Of a stretch of DNA of 64,000 bases, positions 9,768-19,067 are shown in pieces (position 1 is the stretch's first letter; every line of letters starts with the position of its first letter). The notes beneath the pieces were generated by a model, which searched no databases, was not told the DNA's origin, and worked only from the letters and a program-made list of their open reading frames with translations. Source of the DNA: Pleurocapsa sp. PCC 7319 (lineage in GTDB: Bacteria > Cyanobacteriota > Cyanobacteriia > Cyanobacteriales > Xenococcaceae); assembly GCF_000332195.1 (NCBI RefSeq), contig NZ_KB235922.1, forward strand, positions 5,243,322 to 5,307,321, read 5' to 3'. Both the position numbers and the translations under genes were made by a program.

Positions 9768-11114
9768 ATGCGTGTTTGCGTTATTGGTACTGGATATGTC
9801 GGTTTGGTAACTGGCGTTTGTTTATCTCATATCGGACACGATGTAATTTGTGTTGATAATAACGAAGAAAAAGTAAAGTTGATGCAGTCGGGACAATCGC
9901 CTATTTATGAACCAGGGTTATCTGAACTGATGCAGTCTTCTGCTGAATCTGGAAGATTAACTTTTACTTCTGACTTAGCAAAAGGAGTAGGTCATGGAGA
10001 AATCCTCTATATTGCTGTGGGAACTCCACCTTTGCCAACAGGAGAAAGTGACACACGCTATGTTGAAGCTGTAGCTCGTGGTATCGGCACTCACTTAAAG
10101 GGCGAATACAAAGTGATTGTTAACAAGTCTACAGTACCTATTGGTTCTGGTGACTGGGTACGGATGATTGTTCTCGATGGTCATAAAGAATCTGGTAGTA
10201 ACATTGAACCTCACTTTGATGTGGTTAGTAATCCTGAATTCTTACGTGAGGGTTCGGCAGTATACGATACCTTTAACCCCGATCGCATTGTTTTGGGTGG
10301 CAATAGTGAAAAAGCGATCGCCATGATGCAAGAACTCTATCAACCTCTTGTGAAACGCGAATTTGCCGAGGATAAATCCTTGCCTCCTGTTCCAGTGGTC
10401 GTTACCGATCTTAGCTCTGCTGAGATGATCAAATATGCGGCTAATTCATTCTTGGCAACTAAAATCAGCTTTATTAATGAAGTTGCCAATATCTGTGATC
10501 GTGTTGGCGCAGATGTTACCCAAGTTGCTCAGGGAATCGGTTTAGACTCCCGTATAGGGGGCAAGTTCTTAAATGCTGGTATTGGTTGGGGTGGTTCTTG
10601 TTTTCCTAAAGATGTCTCAGCTTTAGTTCACACTGCCGAAGACTATGGTTATGAAACTGAACTATTGAAAGCAGCAATTAATGTCAATCAACGTCAGCGT
10701 TTACTAGCTCTAGAAAAGCTGCAAAATGAGCTGAAAATCTTGAAAGGTAAAACCGTTGGCTTACTGGGACTAACTTTTAAGCCAGATACAGATGATATGA
10801 GAGATGCGCCTGCACTAGACTTAATCGAGCAACTCAATCGTCTTGGTGCCAGAGTTAAAGCTTACGACCCTATTGTTTCTCAATCAGGTTTGAGTCATGG
10901 TTTATCTAACGTGATCATTGAAACTAATGCTGAAATGTTGGCGGATAGTTGCGATGCCCTAGTTTTAGTTACCGACTGGAAAGAATTCCTCAAATTAGAC
11001 TTCAGCAAAATGGCTAAGTTAATGAGTAATCCTTTAGTAATTGATGGACGTAACTTCCTCGACCGAAAAACTGTTGAAGCTGGAGGTATTCGCTATGTTG
11101 GCATGGGACGATAA
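9768..11114 (+). CDS. ugd: UDP-glucose 6-dehydrogenase
   Basis: This 448-aa enzyme oxidises UDP-glucose twice to UDP-glucuronate with NAD+. The N-terminal Rossmann motif is GTGYVGL (residues 7-13). The catalytic cysteine lies in GWGGSCFPKD near residue 280. LTFKPDTDDMRDAP, in the C-terminal UDP-binding domain, is the family signature. It is followed by a good terminator at 11166. It probably feeds the upstream UDP-xylose synthase and the polysaccharide cluster at 39-55 kb; the latter link is inferred. Confidence 0.95.
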   Translation: MRVCVIGTGYVGLVTGVCLSHIGHDVICVDNNEEKVKLMQSGQSPIYEPGLSELMQSSAESGRLTFTSDLAKGVGHGEILYIAVGTPPLPTGESDTRYVEAVARGIGTHLKGEYKVIVNKSTVPIGSGDWVRMIVLDGHKESGSNIEPHFDVVSNPEFLREGSAVYDTFNPDRIVLGGNSEKAIAMMQELYQPLVKREFAEDKSLPPVPVVVTDLSSAEMIKYAANSFLATKISFINEVANICDRVGADVTQVAQGIGLDSRIGGKFLNAGIGWGGSCFPKDVSALVHTAEDYGYETELLKAAINVNQRQRLLALEKLQNELKILKGKTVGLLGLTFKPDTDDMRDAPALDLIEQLNRLGARVKAYDPIVSQSGLSHGLSNVIIETNAEMLADSCDALVLVTDWKEFLKLDFSKMAKLMSNPLVIDGRNFLDRKTVEAGGIRYVGMGR

Positions 11115-11165
11115 TCGCCGCAGTGCAGCAACATAATCAGCATATTTTAAATTTCAATTAACAGT

Positions 11166-11196
11166 GCAAAGTAGTTTTCCTGCTTTGCATTTTTTT
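11166..11196 (+). terminator. Rho-independent terminator after ugd
   Basis: A 9-bp stem gcaaagtag/ctgctttgc (one G-U pair) with a 5-nt loop is followed by a run of seven Ts. It begins about 50 bp after the ugd stop. Confidence 0.8.
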
Positions 11197-11433
11197 CTTG
11201 ATTAATCAATTATCCCCACATCAGCTTTTTATAGCCGTACAAAGTTGTATTAGAACAAGTTTATTTGATTGCTCGTAAGTAACAAGTAATAAATAATAAG
11301 TAATGAGTGTCCTAATGTAAGTCCGTATTGCTATATATCATTTCAGTTTTTGGCTAGAACATATCATTTATTGGTTTTAGCTATCAGCTATCAGCCGCTA
11401 AAGTTATCTGTCTGAACTAAAAAGCAAATGATA

Positions 11434-11829
11434 TTACTCACAAAAATCGCTTAAACCCTTGTAAATTCTGGATCTCCTCTCAGACAAATTTAGAAATGAA
11501 CTATCTAGATACTTGGAGGAAATATCTTCAAACTTCATATCTGGTTTAAAGCCTTTATCTTTCTCCCATTGGGCATAATAATTAGGCAATTTACGATTAT
11601 AGTCAATGATCGCAGTTAGCAATTGTTGTTCCAAACAAGCACTATATTTTTCAATCCAGAGATTTCTAGCATATTCAGTAGAAATATCGCTACAACCACT
11701 AATTTCTCCAGATACACGGTAGTAAGTATCGCAGCCGATAGCTTCAGCTTTTTCTGTTTTGATGCCAGGAAAAGCGAGCATCCCAATTGATAATAATATC
11801 AAGCTGATTACATGAGAAGAATATTTCAT
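11434..11829 (-). CDS. Small secreted protein of unknown function
   Basis: This is a 131-aa protein. Residues 1-30 look like a signal peptide (SHVISLILLSIGMLAFPG, then AEA|IG as a plausible cleavage site). The mature part is polar, with four cysteines (GCDTYY, SGCSD, SACLE, SDFCE) that could pair in the periplasm. No family was recognised. The isolated gene sits in AT-rich DNA next to the IS630 insertion. The 319 bp before it hold the ugd terminator and nothing else evident. Confidence 0.6.
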   Translation of the reverse strand: MKYSSHVISLILLSIGMLAFPGIKTEKAEAIGCDTYYRVSGEISGCSDISTEYARNLWIEKYSACLEQQLLTAIIDYNRKLPNYYAQWEKDKGFKPDMKFEDISSKYLDSSFLNLSERRSRIYKGLSDFCE

Positions 11830-12061
11830 TGTTTTAAAGCAGCTCTTCTACCTTAATTGTATTGATTTAACTACTTTAAAATTATGTTTAATGTGATAAC
11901 GTTACATTCCCTCAGATTGAATTTTTGTTGTCTTCTAAGGCAGATAGTTTGGTATTAATGGGGTACACCATTAACTATTACACAGACTTGAAATCATCTT
12001 TTCAGCCAAGCTTGAGTGTTCTGCTGTAGCTTTTGAGTCAACAACCAGTAAATAATTCTTA

Positions 12062-12981
12062 TAGTCATTCCAAATAATTTCCGTACGATTTCACAATGTC
12101 ATCTAAAGAAGTACCTGGAGCAGAATAAATACGTCTTTTTTTAATAATGGCAAAGTCTTGTTCAATACGGTTAAAGTCAGGAGAGTAAGGTGGTAAGAAA
12201 AGAACTTTATGACCAGCTTGTTCGGCAATCTCAAACACATCATTTTTACGGTGAAATGGTGCATTATCCAGAATCAAAGTTGAATTAGGTTCAAGTTCAG
12301 GAAGAAGATACTCTTCTAGCCATTGGTTAAACCATAATGCATTGGTACTACCTTGGAATAAAACTGGAGCAAGTAAGTTCTTCCCTCTTTTGGCAGCAAT
12401 CAAGCTAGTACGCGTTCCTCGCCTACCACTTCGCTCTCCATAAGACTTCTGTCCGCGTTTCGACCAAGCATAGGGACGATATGTGTTTGCCTCAAAACCT
12501 GATTCATCTAAATAAACTAGATTTGATGACCCTTGTTCGGTAACAATTTGACGTAGACTTCTTAGGAAAGTAATTCTTTGATTGTGCTTGCGCTCACTAT
12601 ATCTGAGAGTTTTTTTTACGGGTCAACTTCATCCTTCGGCTAGCATACCAAATAGCATTTATGTGTACCCCAAAATGTTGCGCGCGTTCTCTAAGTAAAG
12701 CGTCTGGATATTCTTGAATATGCTGAGATAAAGCTGACCAATCCAGCTTTCGCTTTCTTCCCTTTGGCTGCTGCGGAGTTAAATCTTCTCGCTGACACCA
12801 ATCATTAACGCACCATAAACTTACCTTGTATCGTCGAGATGCTTCTGCCTTTGAGCCACCATCAAGAACAAATTCCACTACTCGTTTGCGTAAATCAATG
12901 CTGTAAGTCATTCCCTCAAAACTATTTTGAATCTCTTTTTCATTATTCCATATTTCATATGTTTCCTATTTGGAATGACTA
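12062..12981 (-). mobile_element. IS630-family insertion sequence, complete (920 bp)
   Basis: The ends are perfect 15-bp inverted repeats, TAGTCATTCCAAATA at 12062-12076 and its complement at 12967-12981. A TA dinucleotide flanks each end (12060-12061 and 12982-12983), the target duplication expected of IS630/Tc1-mariner elements. The transposase fills almost the whole element on the minus strand. Intact ends and reading frames suggest recent arrival. Confidence 0.92.
12065..12911 (-). CDS. IS630-type transposase, two frames joined by a +1 shift
   Basis: The first frame (12597-12911) gives a 104-aa helix-turn-helix region (SKAEASRRYKVSLWCVNDW). It ends just after a run of eight As. The second frame is open from that run to 12065 and carries the DDE triad: D in VYLDESGF, D in LILDNAPFHR and E in PDFNRIEQDF. 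Joining them by a +1 shift at the A8 run restores the typical protein of about 281 aa. Programmed frameshifting at A-runs is known in IS630 elements; a one-base insertion that disables the gene is the alternative. The C-terminal frame alone would need a TTG start at 12403. Confidence 0.88.
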
Positions 12982-13078
12982 TACCTCGGAAAAATTTAAG
13001 TTCTCAACCAGATGATACCAATCCAAACTTAAGAAATTTGCAGTTTAACTATTGATAATACTAATAACACGGAAACTT

Positions 13079-13777
13079 TCAAACTCCTGTTGTTTTCTTC
13101 ATCTTAATTACAAGCATTTTATTACCTCCAGGTTGGAGTTCATAAGGTACTTCCTCAATCGTCACAGAATATCCCAGATTAATAAACTCAGCCATAATAC
13201 CATCGAGGTAGGGTGAAGTTTCTTGCATCAAGGTTAACAGAGGAAATATTCTTACTTCTCGGCTAACCCTGAGCATTTCTTTGATTGAGGCACTATGAAA
13301 ATCACGATCGCAATGTTCTGAATACAAAAATAGAAAATGGGAACATAAAGCTAAGTCATAGGTTTGATCTGTGAAATCAAGCTGGGGCAATTCCTGAGCT
13401 AGATATCTTCCTTCTTGAAAACCTTGCTCATAATCCTGAAGAAAAATCTCCAGAGTTTTAATGCGACTTGCTTTTAGAGCTTGGGGTGATTGATGATAAC
13501 TCCAGACCCAATTCTTAGGTGTAGCGATGATCTGATCGATGATATTGTCCACCACAGCATCAAATCGTTGTTTAATTTCTACCCCGCTAAACTGATAAAT
13601 CGGATCAATTGAGGTGATTTTTGCACCTCTAGCTGTACCTTCAGCATTAAAGCTGGCTGGACCGTCACCTACCCCTAAAATCCGCTTTCGTAAATCACTT
13701 GGGGAGAGATTGAACATCTTAATATATTCGTCTAGCGATCGCCCAAAAGGAACAACCTCTTCTAGCTTCATGACCAT
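13079..13777 (-). CDS. Putative SAM-dependent methyltransferase next to carotenoid oxygenase
   Basis: This 232-aa protein has GVGDGPASFNAEGTARGAKITSIDP at residues 36-60, which matches class I methyltransferase motif I with an acidic residue ending strand 2. QTYDLALCSHFLFLY near residues 138-152 fits motif IV. Some expected catalytic signatures are not evident, so the substrate is unknown. The ATG lies 8 bp after the carotenoid oxygenase stop on the same strand, so the two are almost surely co-transcribed. This makes an apocarotenoid or linked metabolite a reasonable but unproven substrate. An internal ATG at 13771 is an alternative start. Confidence 0.7.
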   Translation of the reverse strand: MVMKLEEVVPFGRSLDEYIKMFNLSPSDLRKRILGVGDGPASFNAEGTARGAKITSIDPIYQFSGVEIKQRFDAVVDNIIDQIIATPKNWVWSYHQSPQALKASRIKTLEIFLQDYEQGFQEGRYLAQELPQLDFTDQTYDLALCSHFLFLYSEHCDRDFHSASIKEMLRVSREVRIFPLLTLMQETSPYLDGIMAEFINLGYSVTIEEVPYELQPGGNKMLVIKMKKTTGV

Positions 13778-13785
13778 GATCTTAA

Positions 13786-15270
13786 TTAAATAAACACTTC
13801 GTCACACCAACTACCATGTAAGCCGTAAGGAATATGATGTTCCAGATGAAGCAAGGCGATCGGCTCTCCAGCTAAATTTTCTCCATCTAAAATGGCCAGG
13901 CAAGAACGATGCTTGTCACCATCGTAAACTACCGTTAATACCCAACCTGCATCTTCCCTTTCAGCATTAGGCTTAGGAACAAAAATTGGTTCACTAGTGT
14001 AACCGCTGGGGGTAAAAGAATGTAACTGACGCTCTCCTGTTTCTAAGTCTAATTTCAAAATTGCTTGTAGAGGGGCATTATGTCCAGTATTGTTAGCTGC
14101 TGCACCTATATATAAATAGCGATAATCTCGACCAACTTTATTTGGGTTATGGGTCGGAAATTCACAACAGCGACTCTCTAACATCTGACGCTCAACAGTT
14201 CCATTCTCAAGGTTTAAAGAAAATCGCCATAACTGTCCTGGATCAAGACTGTCGAAATCAACTTCTTTGTAGTTGGAGTCAGGCTGGACTTGGGGTAAAG
14301 TCTCATAAGTAATAGAATCAATATGTATTTTATTTCCCTGCTCAAAAGCATTAGCATGGTGGAAAACAAAACCAGATTTTACCTTAAAAGTTCTAATTTC
14401 CTTGTTCTGGGGATCGCGAGGAATTAAGACGATGTTAGTGGGCTGTTCGGGCTTAAACTCAACACATTCTCCTGCACCACACATTCCAAACACAAAGGGC
14501 AAGGGATTAAAATTAACTGGGTTTTGAAAAAAGATGGCATATTGAGGAGTAATTATAAAGTCATGAATAAACGAAAAACCGGGAATACTATGGGCATGAC
14601 GACGCAAGAGTTTACCATCAGGGGCAAATTCAAACAAGGTAATTTTACTCGAAAGCCCTGGATCAACTCTAAAGTTAACTAGACAGGGTGCGCCTCCATC
14701 CAGTTCACAACTAGGATCTACCCAAGGATGTGCTGAAAATGCATCACCTGGTTCTAAGACTCCATCGAGGTAATCTTTACCCAAAGTATCTAAATTTTTG
14801 GGGTCTAAACGATGAGGTTCAGCAGCTTCCCAAAGGGCCAGTAATTTTCCACCCCAATAAATTACCCCAGTGTTGGCAATATTCTTAAGCTTGACATCAA
14901 ATACATTATTGAACCAACCTCCAGGTTTTTGAGTGCCAAATACTCCTCGATAGAGAATTTTACCTGCTTGTTGCTCCTCGAGATAAGCCTCTGTTTGCAC
15001 AAAACGATTACGATAATATGCCTTACCATCCTTAAAAGAAAATGCACTGATCATACCGTCCCCATCAAAGGGATGATAGATGGCTGAACCACCAATATCT
15101 AATAAACCAGGACCATTACGAAATAATGTTCCAGATAATTCAGGAGGAATCTGACCTTCTATTTCTGTGATTTCGTACTCATATTCGTTGGGCTGAGAAT
15201 CATAACCCCGTTTCCATTCTTCGATATTGTAAGTTTGGTTGTTAGCTGTTTTAGCAATGGTATTGGTCAT
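13786..15270 (-). CDS. Carotenoid cleavage dioxygenase, apocarotenoid-15,15'-oxygenase type
   Basis: This 494-aa seven-bladed beta-propeller enzyme uses Fe2+ bound by four histidines to cut apocarotenals to retinal. The ligands fall at H181 (SAHPWVD), H236 (SFIHDF), H304 (FVFHHANAFE) and H485 (GLHGSW), almost the positions in Synechocystis ACO. FRNGPGLLDIGG and HPFDGDGMI near the N-terminus are also typical. Retinal could serve rhodopsins or signalling, but no rhodopsin gene is in this window. It is the first gene of a two-gene unit with the methyltransferase. Confidence 0.92.
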   Translation of the reverse strand: MTNTIAKTANNQTYNIEEWKRGYDSQPNEYEYEITEIEGQIPPELSGTLFRNGPGLLDIGGSAIYHPFDGDGMISAFSFKDGKAYYRNRFVQTEAYLEEQQAGKILYRGVFGTQKPGGWFNNVFDVKLKNIANTGVIYWGGKLLALWEAAEPHRLDPKNLDTLGKDYLDGVLEPGDAFSAHPWVDPSCELDGGAPCLVNFRVDPGLSSKITLFEFAPDGKLLRRHAHSIPGFSFIHDFIITPQYAIFFQNPVNFNPLPFVFGMCGAGECVEFKPEQPTNIVLIPRDPQNKEIRTFKVKSGFVFHHANAFEQGNKIHIDSITYETLPQVQPDSNYKEVDFDSLDPGQLWRFSLNLENGTVERQMLESRCCEFPTHNPNKVGRDYRYLYIGAAANNTGHNAPLQAILKLDLETGERQLHSFTPSGYTSEPIFVPKPNAEREDAGWVLTVVYDGDKHRSCLAILDGENLAGEPIALLHLEHHIPYGLHGSWCDEVFI

Positions 15271-15444
15271 GATTATAGTTAGCGTTTTGTAAAAGGAAAT
15301 TGCCGAACTTAAAAACTTGTCAACTTTCTATCTATAATATCAAGATTTGTAAAGCTATTTCTATATCTCTAATGTTAATCCCATGTTGAATATTCAGAAA
15401 GAGGGAAAAACAAATCCCGTGAGGAGAGGATGTAAATGTTAATC

Positions 15445-15732
15445 TTAAACACTATAGTCATCTGCTTCACCGAGGCTAGAAGAAGATAACACTTTTTGTT
15501 CAAGATAATTTATTTCTTCTAAAGACAAAGTGGGCAATGCATCTTCTACTATCCACTTAGAAACATAATTGTTACCTAAATCTTGACTCAAACTATGTAA
15601 AAGCATATGTATCAAACTTTGATTTTTAGTTCTTATTGCCTCTCGAAAAACAGCTAAAGCGATCTCTCTTTTTGGCAATTGAGCCAGCATCAAGCCAAAA
15701 TTATTGATTAAAGACTTCTGGTTATCCATCAA
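15445..15732 (-). CDS. Small helical protein of unknown function
   Basis: This 95-aa acidic protein is predicted all-helical by eye (ALAVFREAIRTKNQSLIHMLLHSLSQDL). It has no signal peptide or membrane segment. The C-terminus is serine-rich (SSSSLGEADD). No family was recognised. It is a single gene with gaps of about 170-200 bp on each side. Coding status is supported by an uninterrupted frame and ordinary composition only. Confidence 0.5.
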   Translation of the reverse strand: MMDNQKSLINNFGLMLAQLPKREIALAVFREAIRTKNQSLIHMLLHSLSQDLGNNYVSKWIVEDALPTLSLEEINYLEQKVLSSSSLGEADDYSV

Positions 15733-15850
15733 TTAAACTATTTAATTTAAACAGTGTAATTATACCTATCAATATAAGTAATAGTCTAATTAGAGCGATA
15801 CTTTTTAGTTCGGATAAGCAAAATTTATAAACTTTGTCTTCAGAGTTTTT

Positions 15851-15920
15851 GGGCGCTCGCGCGAAGCGCGGTGGTCAAGCAAATCGCGGAGCCTGGACGG
15901 AGTCCAATCGCCTCTGGCGT
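15851..15920. repeat. GC-rich dispersed repeat
   Basis: A GC-rich block in AT-rich DNA contains the hairpin gcgct-cgcgcga-agcgc and the segment aatcgcggagcctggacgg. Blocks of this composition are scattered in many cyanobacterial genomes. Similar GC-rich blocks lie at 26543-26593 and 26915-26960, but they are not identical. Confidence 0.55.
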
Positions 15921-15939
15921 TAAGCTTCGATCAATCGTT

Positions 15940-16458
15940 CTACTTGTCCACAATTAAAATCAACTGATTTCCTTTAATTTGGTCAATAACTTTCTCTACT
16001 CCTGAGGCTTCTACTTCGATTAGAGAAATTCCTCGATCAATATTACCTTTCAAATATATTTCTCCTGCTGATTCACCACCAAGATCGATATTTCCTAGTA
16101 TTTGTTGTGTTACTGGGTCGAAATTAAATTCAAAGTAAGTTCCTGTGGCAACTCCATCAACTATGTTTTTATAAGTCTCAATTATTTCTCCAGAAGGATC
16201 GTAAAAGTTAACTTCCATCGAATCTAAAACCTGAGTCTTTCCCAGACCATGTTCTGCAATCATCTCTGGTGTTTGAGTTTTGTTATAGCTAAATCTTGCT
16301 TTAACTTGATAGCCTGTGGAGCCGTTAAATTGCAAATCCTGAGTTAAAGCTGTTGCTGGAAAAATAAATAGGAAACTAATAATTATGGCGATCGCCCAAC
16401 TTGTAATCAACTTTACAAAAGATTTTTGATATTTTGCCATACTGAACCCTGAGAACAT
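15940..16458 (-). CDS. Exported protein of unknown function
   Basis: This 172-aa protein has a hydrophobic segment at residues 15-37 (LITSWAIAIIISFLFIFPATALT) that is probably a signal peptide with cleavage after ATA. The mature part is beta-rich: LQFNGSTGYQVKARFSYN, FYDPSGEIIETYKN and YFEFNFDPVTQQILGNIDLGG. It looks like a small periplasmic beta-sandwich. The family appears to be cyanobacterial, but no function is known to me. An internal ATG seven codons in (MAKYQKS) is an equally good start. Confidence 0.65.
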   Translation of the reverse strand: MFSGFSMAKYQKSFVKLITSWAIAIIISFLFIFPATALTQDLQFNGSTGYQVKARFSYNKTQTPEMIAEHGLGKTQVLDSMEVNFYDPSGEIIETYKNIVDGVATGTYFEFNFDPVTQQILGNIDLGGESAGEIYLKGNIDRGISLIEVEASGVEKVIDQIKGNQLILIVDK

Positions 16459-16606
16459 AATCTAAATTTTTAAGCATAAGAAAACTGTATCTAAAGGATT
16501 ACTCTTAGTTAATGTTAGCTGTGATATATTAAGAAATATTACGCATAAAGTCTTTTTTGTTGACATAAAGACTCTTGTATATATAAGTAAAAGAGGTTGA
16601 GTCTCA

Positions 16607-17143
16607 ATGGTATTTGCGGAAACATCAAATATTGTCTTACAGTCATTAGCGGTAGATTTTTTCCGTAAGTCTGAAGGTAGCTGGAATTCTCAAAGACGCT
16701 ACTACAGCTTGAATCAAGATGTCGAACCCCAGGAAGTAGAAAGTTATCTAACAGTTTCCTTTTTGGAGCAGGGTGCATCGGAATTAATTGAATTAGCCCA
16801 AAGTCATCAACTAGCTGATTTAGAAGCTTTAGTTTGTGGCACAAAAGTCACCTGGGAAAGTAATTACACTAACGAAAGTCGTAAACCAGTTACTGGTTCT
16901 ACTGTATTTGGTGTTTTAGGTAACAAATTATATCGCGATCGCGGTTTTGCAACTTCTAAACCAATTATTGCGGTATGTTCTTTTACCAACGCTGATACTA
17001 TGGCTCTTCGTACAGAATACAACTCAAATGTATTTGAAGAAGAAGTGAAATTAGTTGGTAGTAAATATCGCACTAGACAGACAATTATTTCCCGTGCCGG
17101 GCAAGAAATCACCATCGGTCAATATTTGGAAAAGAGAGTTTAG
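16607..17143 (+). CDS. Phycobiliprotein lyase, CpcS/CpeS family
   Basis: This 178-aa lipocalin-fold chromophore lyase attaches bilins such as phycocyanobilin to cysteines of phycobiliproteins. DFFRKSEGSWNSQRRYYSL (residues 18-36) is the CpcS/CpeS opening signature; later GSTVFGVLGNKLYRDRGFA, LRTEYNS and KYRTRQTIISRAGQ are conserved. Which lyase (CpcS, CpcU or CpeS) cannot be decided without alignment. It diverges from 15940-16458 and is a single gene, as is common for lyases outside the phycobilisome operons. Confidence 0.88.
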   Translation: MVFAETSNIVLQSLAVDFFRKSEGSWNSQRRYYSLNQDVEPQEVESYLTVSFLEQGASELIELAQSHQLADLEALVCGTKVTWESNYTNESRKPVTGSTVFGVLGNKLYRDRGFATSKPIIAVCSFTNADTMALRTEYNSNVFEEEVKLVGSKYRTRQTIISRAGQEITIGQYLEKRV

Positions 17144-17151
17144 GTTTAACC

Positions 17152-17180
17152 AGCTATAAGCTGTAAGCTATAAGCTATAA
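17152..17180. repeat. Heptanucleotide tandem repeat (TAAGCTA)n
   Basis: About four imperfect copies of a 7-bp unit lie just after the lyase stop. The 453-bp gap to sbcD holds this array, copy 2 of the double-hairpin repeat, and a short inverted repeat at 17567-17585. Confidence 0.7.
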
Positions 17181-17344
17181 AGTTTAGTTAATTACGTTTA
17201 GTGTGAATAAAGTTCACTACATTAAATTGGTGAGCACCTTATCTTCAAAGATATTCAGGAACTTAATTAAAATAACCGATTGCCAATTAAAAATTGCGAG
17301 CAAAATGAAGATTACGAAAACAGATATCGTAGCTAAATTTCTTT

Positions 17345-17450
17345 TATAGCAGGGGTTTGGGGAGGCTATTTCCTCCCCAATGGGGGGTCTGGGGGGTTAA
17401 TCCCCCAGGAACAAATGTGGTTTTTAAGGATAAATTATCTACCAAAACAA
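17345..17450 (-). repeat. Dispersed double-hairpin repeat, copy 2 (reverse)
   Basis: The hairpins are at 17357-17380 (ttggggagg/cctccccaa) and 17389-17408 (ctgggggg/cccccag). The trailing aaggataaattatctaccaaaa is the complement of the leader seen in copy 1. Orientation is opposite to copies 1 and 3. Confidence 0.8.
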
Positions 17451-17596
17451 TGGTATCAATCTATTTCAATTCACACCAAGCGTTAAATTATAAGGGTTTA
17501 AGCTAGGATAAAAGATCGTTTATTCAAATTAATTCATCTATACTTGTAGGTGCTATGCATTGCCAAGTCATTATATGGGAATGACTATAAATATAG

Positions 17597-18814
17597 ATGA
17601 TTAAGATTCTTCATTTATCCGATATACATCTTGGAAGTGGATTTTCCCATGGCAAGATCAACCCTGAAACGGGAATTAATACGAGACTAGAAGACTTTGT
17701 TAATACTCTCAGTATCTGTATCGATAGAGCGATCGCCGAACCAGTTGACTTAGTACTATTTGGTGGAGATGCTTTTCCCGATGCTACGCCTCCACCGTAT
17801 GTGCATGAAGCCTTTGCGAGTCAATTTCGTCGTTTGGCAGATGCCGAAATACCCGCAGTACTGTTAGTGGGTAATCACGATCAACACTCTCAGGGTAATG
17901 GTGGAGCCAGTCTATCTATCTACCGTACTTTAGTAGTTCCAGGATTTATCGTCGGCGATACGATCAAAACCAACCGCATCTCAACCCGTAACGGCGATAT
18001 ACAAGTTATCACCTTACCTTGGTTAAATCGCTCCACTTTATTAACCCGTCCTGAAACTGAGGGATTAGGACTAGCCGAAGTTAACGAACTTTTGATTAAG
18101 CGTTTACAACCTGTCTTGGAAGCAGAAGTTCGCCGACTAGATCGTAATATACCCACTATTTTATTGGCTCATCTGATGGCAGATCGCGCTAACTTGGGTG
18201 CAGAGAAATTTCTGGCGGTGGGCAAAGGCTTTACAATTCCTGTCTCGATGTTAATTCGTCCCGAATTTGATTATGTTGCCCTAGGTCATGTCCATAAACA
18301 TCAAAATCTCAACCCGACTAACGATCCCCCCATTATTTATCCTGGAAGTATTGAACGGGTAGACTTTAGCGAAGAAAAAGAAGACAAAGGTTATATTTTA
18401 TTAGAAGTTGCCCCAGGTAAAGTTGACTGGGAATTTTGCCCTATTCCTGCCCGTCCTTTTTTAACCATCGAAGTAGACGTTTCTCAAGAAGAAGATCCCT
18501 TAGAAGCAGTTTTACAGGCGATCGCCAAACAGGAAATTGAAGAAAAAGTTGTTCGTTTTATCTACAAACTTCGTTCTGAACAACTAGATTTAATTAACAC
18601 TTCGGCAATAGATAGAGCATTACAAAAAGCTCACACCTATAGTATTCGTCCCGAATTAATCAGTCAATTAGCACGACCTCGTTTACCTGAATTGGGTGTG
18701 GGCAATACTCTCGATCCAATAGAAGCCTTAACAACTTATTTAAATAACCGAGAAGATTTACAAGATATTAAAAAGGATTTATTGGGAGCGGCTAAAAGTT
18801 TAATGAATAGCTAA
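17597..18814 (+). CDS. sbcD: SbcD-like DNA repair exonuclease (metallophosphoesterase)
   Basis: This 405-aa protein has calcineurin-type metallophosphoesterase motifs: D9-x-H11 (LSDIHLG), GGDAFPD, GNHD near residue 94, and GHVHKHQ near 230-236. SbcD partners with the SbcC ATPase to cut hairpins and protein-blocked ends. The C-terminal 120 residues fit the SbcD capping domain. sbcC is not adjacent; in cyanobacteria it is often elsewhere. The ATG follows a weak ribosome site. Confidence 0.88.
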   Translation: MIKILHLSDIHLGSGFSHGKINPETGINTRLEDFVNTLSICIDRAIAEPVDLVLFGGDAFPDATPPPYVHEAFASQFRRLADAEIPAVLLVGNHDQHSQGNGGASLSIYRTLVVPGFIVGDTIKTNRISTRNGDIQVITLPWLNRSTLLTRPETEGLGLAEVNELLIKRLQPVLEAEVRRLDRNIPTILLAHLMADRANLGAEKFLAVGKGFTIPVSMLIRPEFDYVALGHVHKHQNLNPTNDPPIIYPGSIERVDFSEEKEDKGYILLEVAPGKVDWEFCPIPARPFLTIEVDVSQEEDPLEAVLQAIAKQEIEEKVVRFIYKLRSEQLDLINTSAIDRALQKAHTYSIRPELISQLARPRLPELGVGNTLDPIEALTTYLNNREDLQDIKKDLLGAAKSLMNS

Positions 18815-18850
18815 ACAGATATCATAGTAAACTTTTGTAAAGATAATACC

Positions 18851-18864
18851 TGAGTATATACTCA
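18851..18864. promoter_or_regulatory. Perfect 14-bp palindrome upstream of chlH
   Basis: TGAGTATATACTCA is a perfect inverted repeat 37 bp after the sbcD stop and about 200 bp before the chlH ATG. It could be an operator for chlH. It has no T-run, so it does not look like a terminator. Function is unproven. Confidence 0.35.
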
Positions 18865-19067
18865 CAATTTTTGTAAAAGTTTGTTACGTAATATTTCGTT
18901 ATTTTTATCGAATTGTGTCAAAAGAGGGGTTTGGCAAAATTGCGATAACGTTTTTTGATAAAAATACTCTACATAAGCATAATCCTGTTGTCTGGGTAGG
19001 TAAAGAGCGAGCTTACCCTAATTACCTTTGAAACATCGCCACTTTTACTTAAGGAGAGTCAAGTTAT

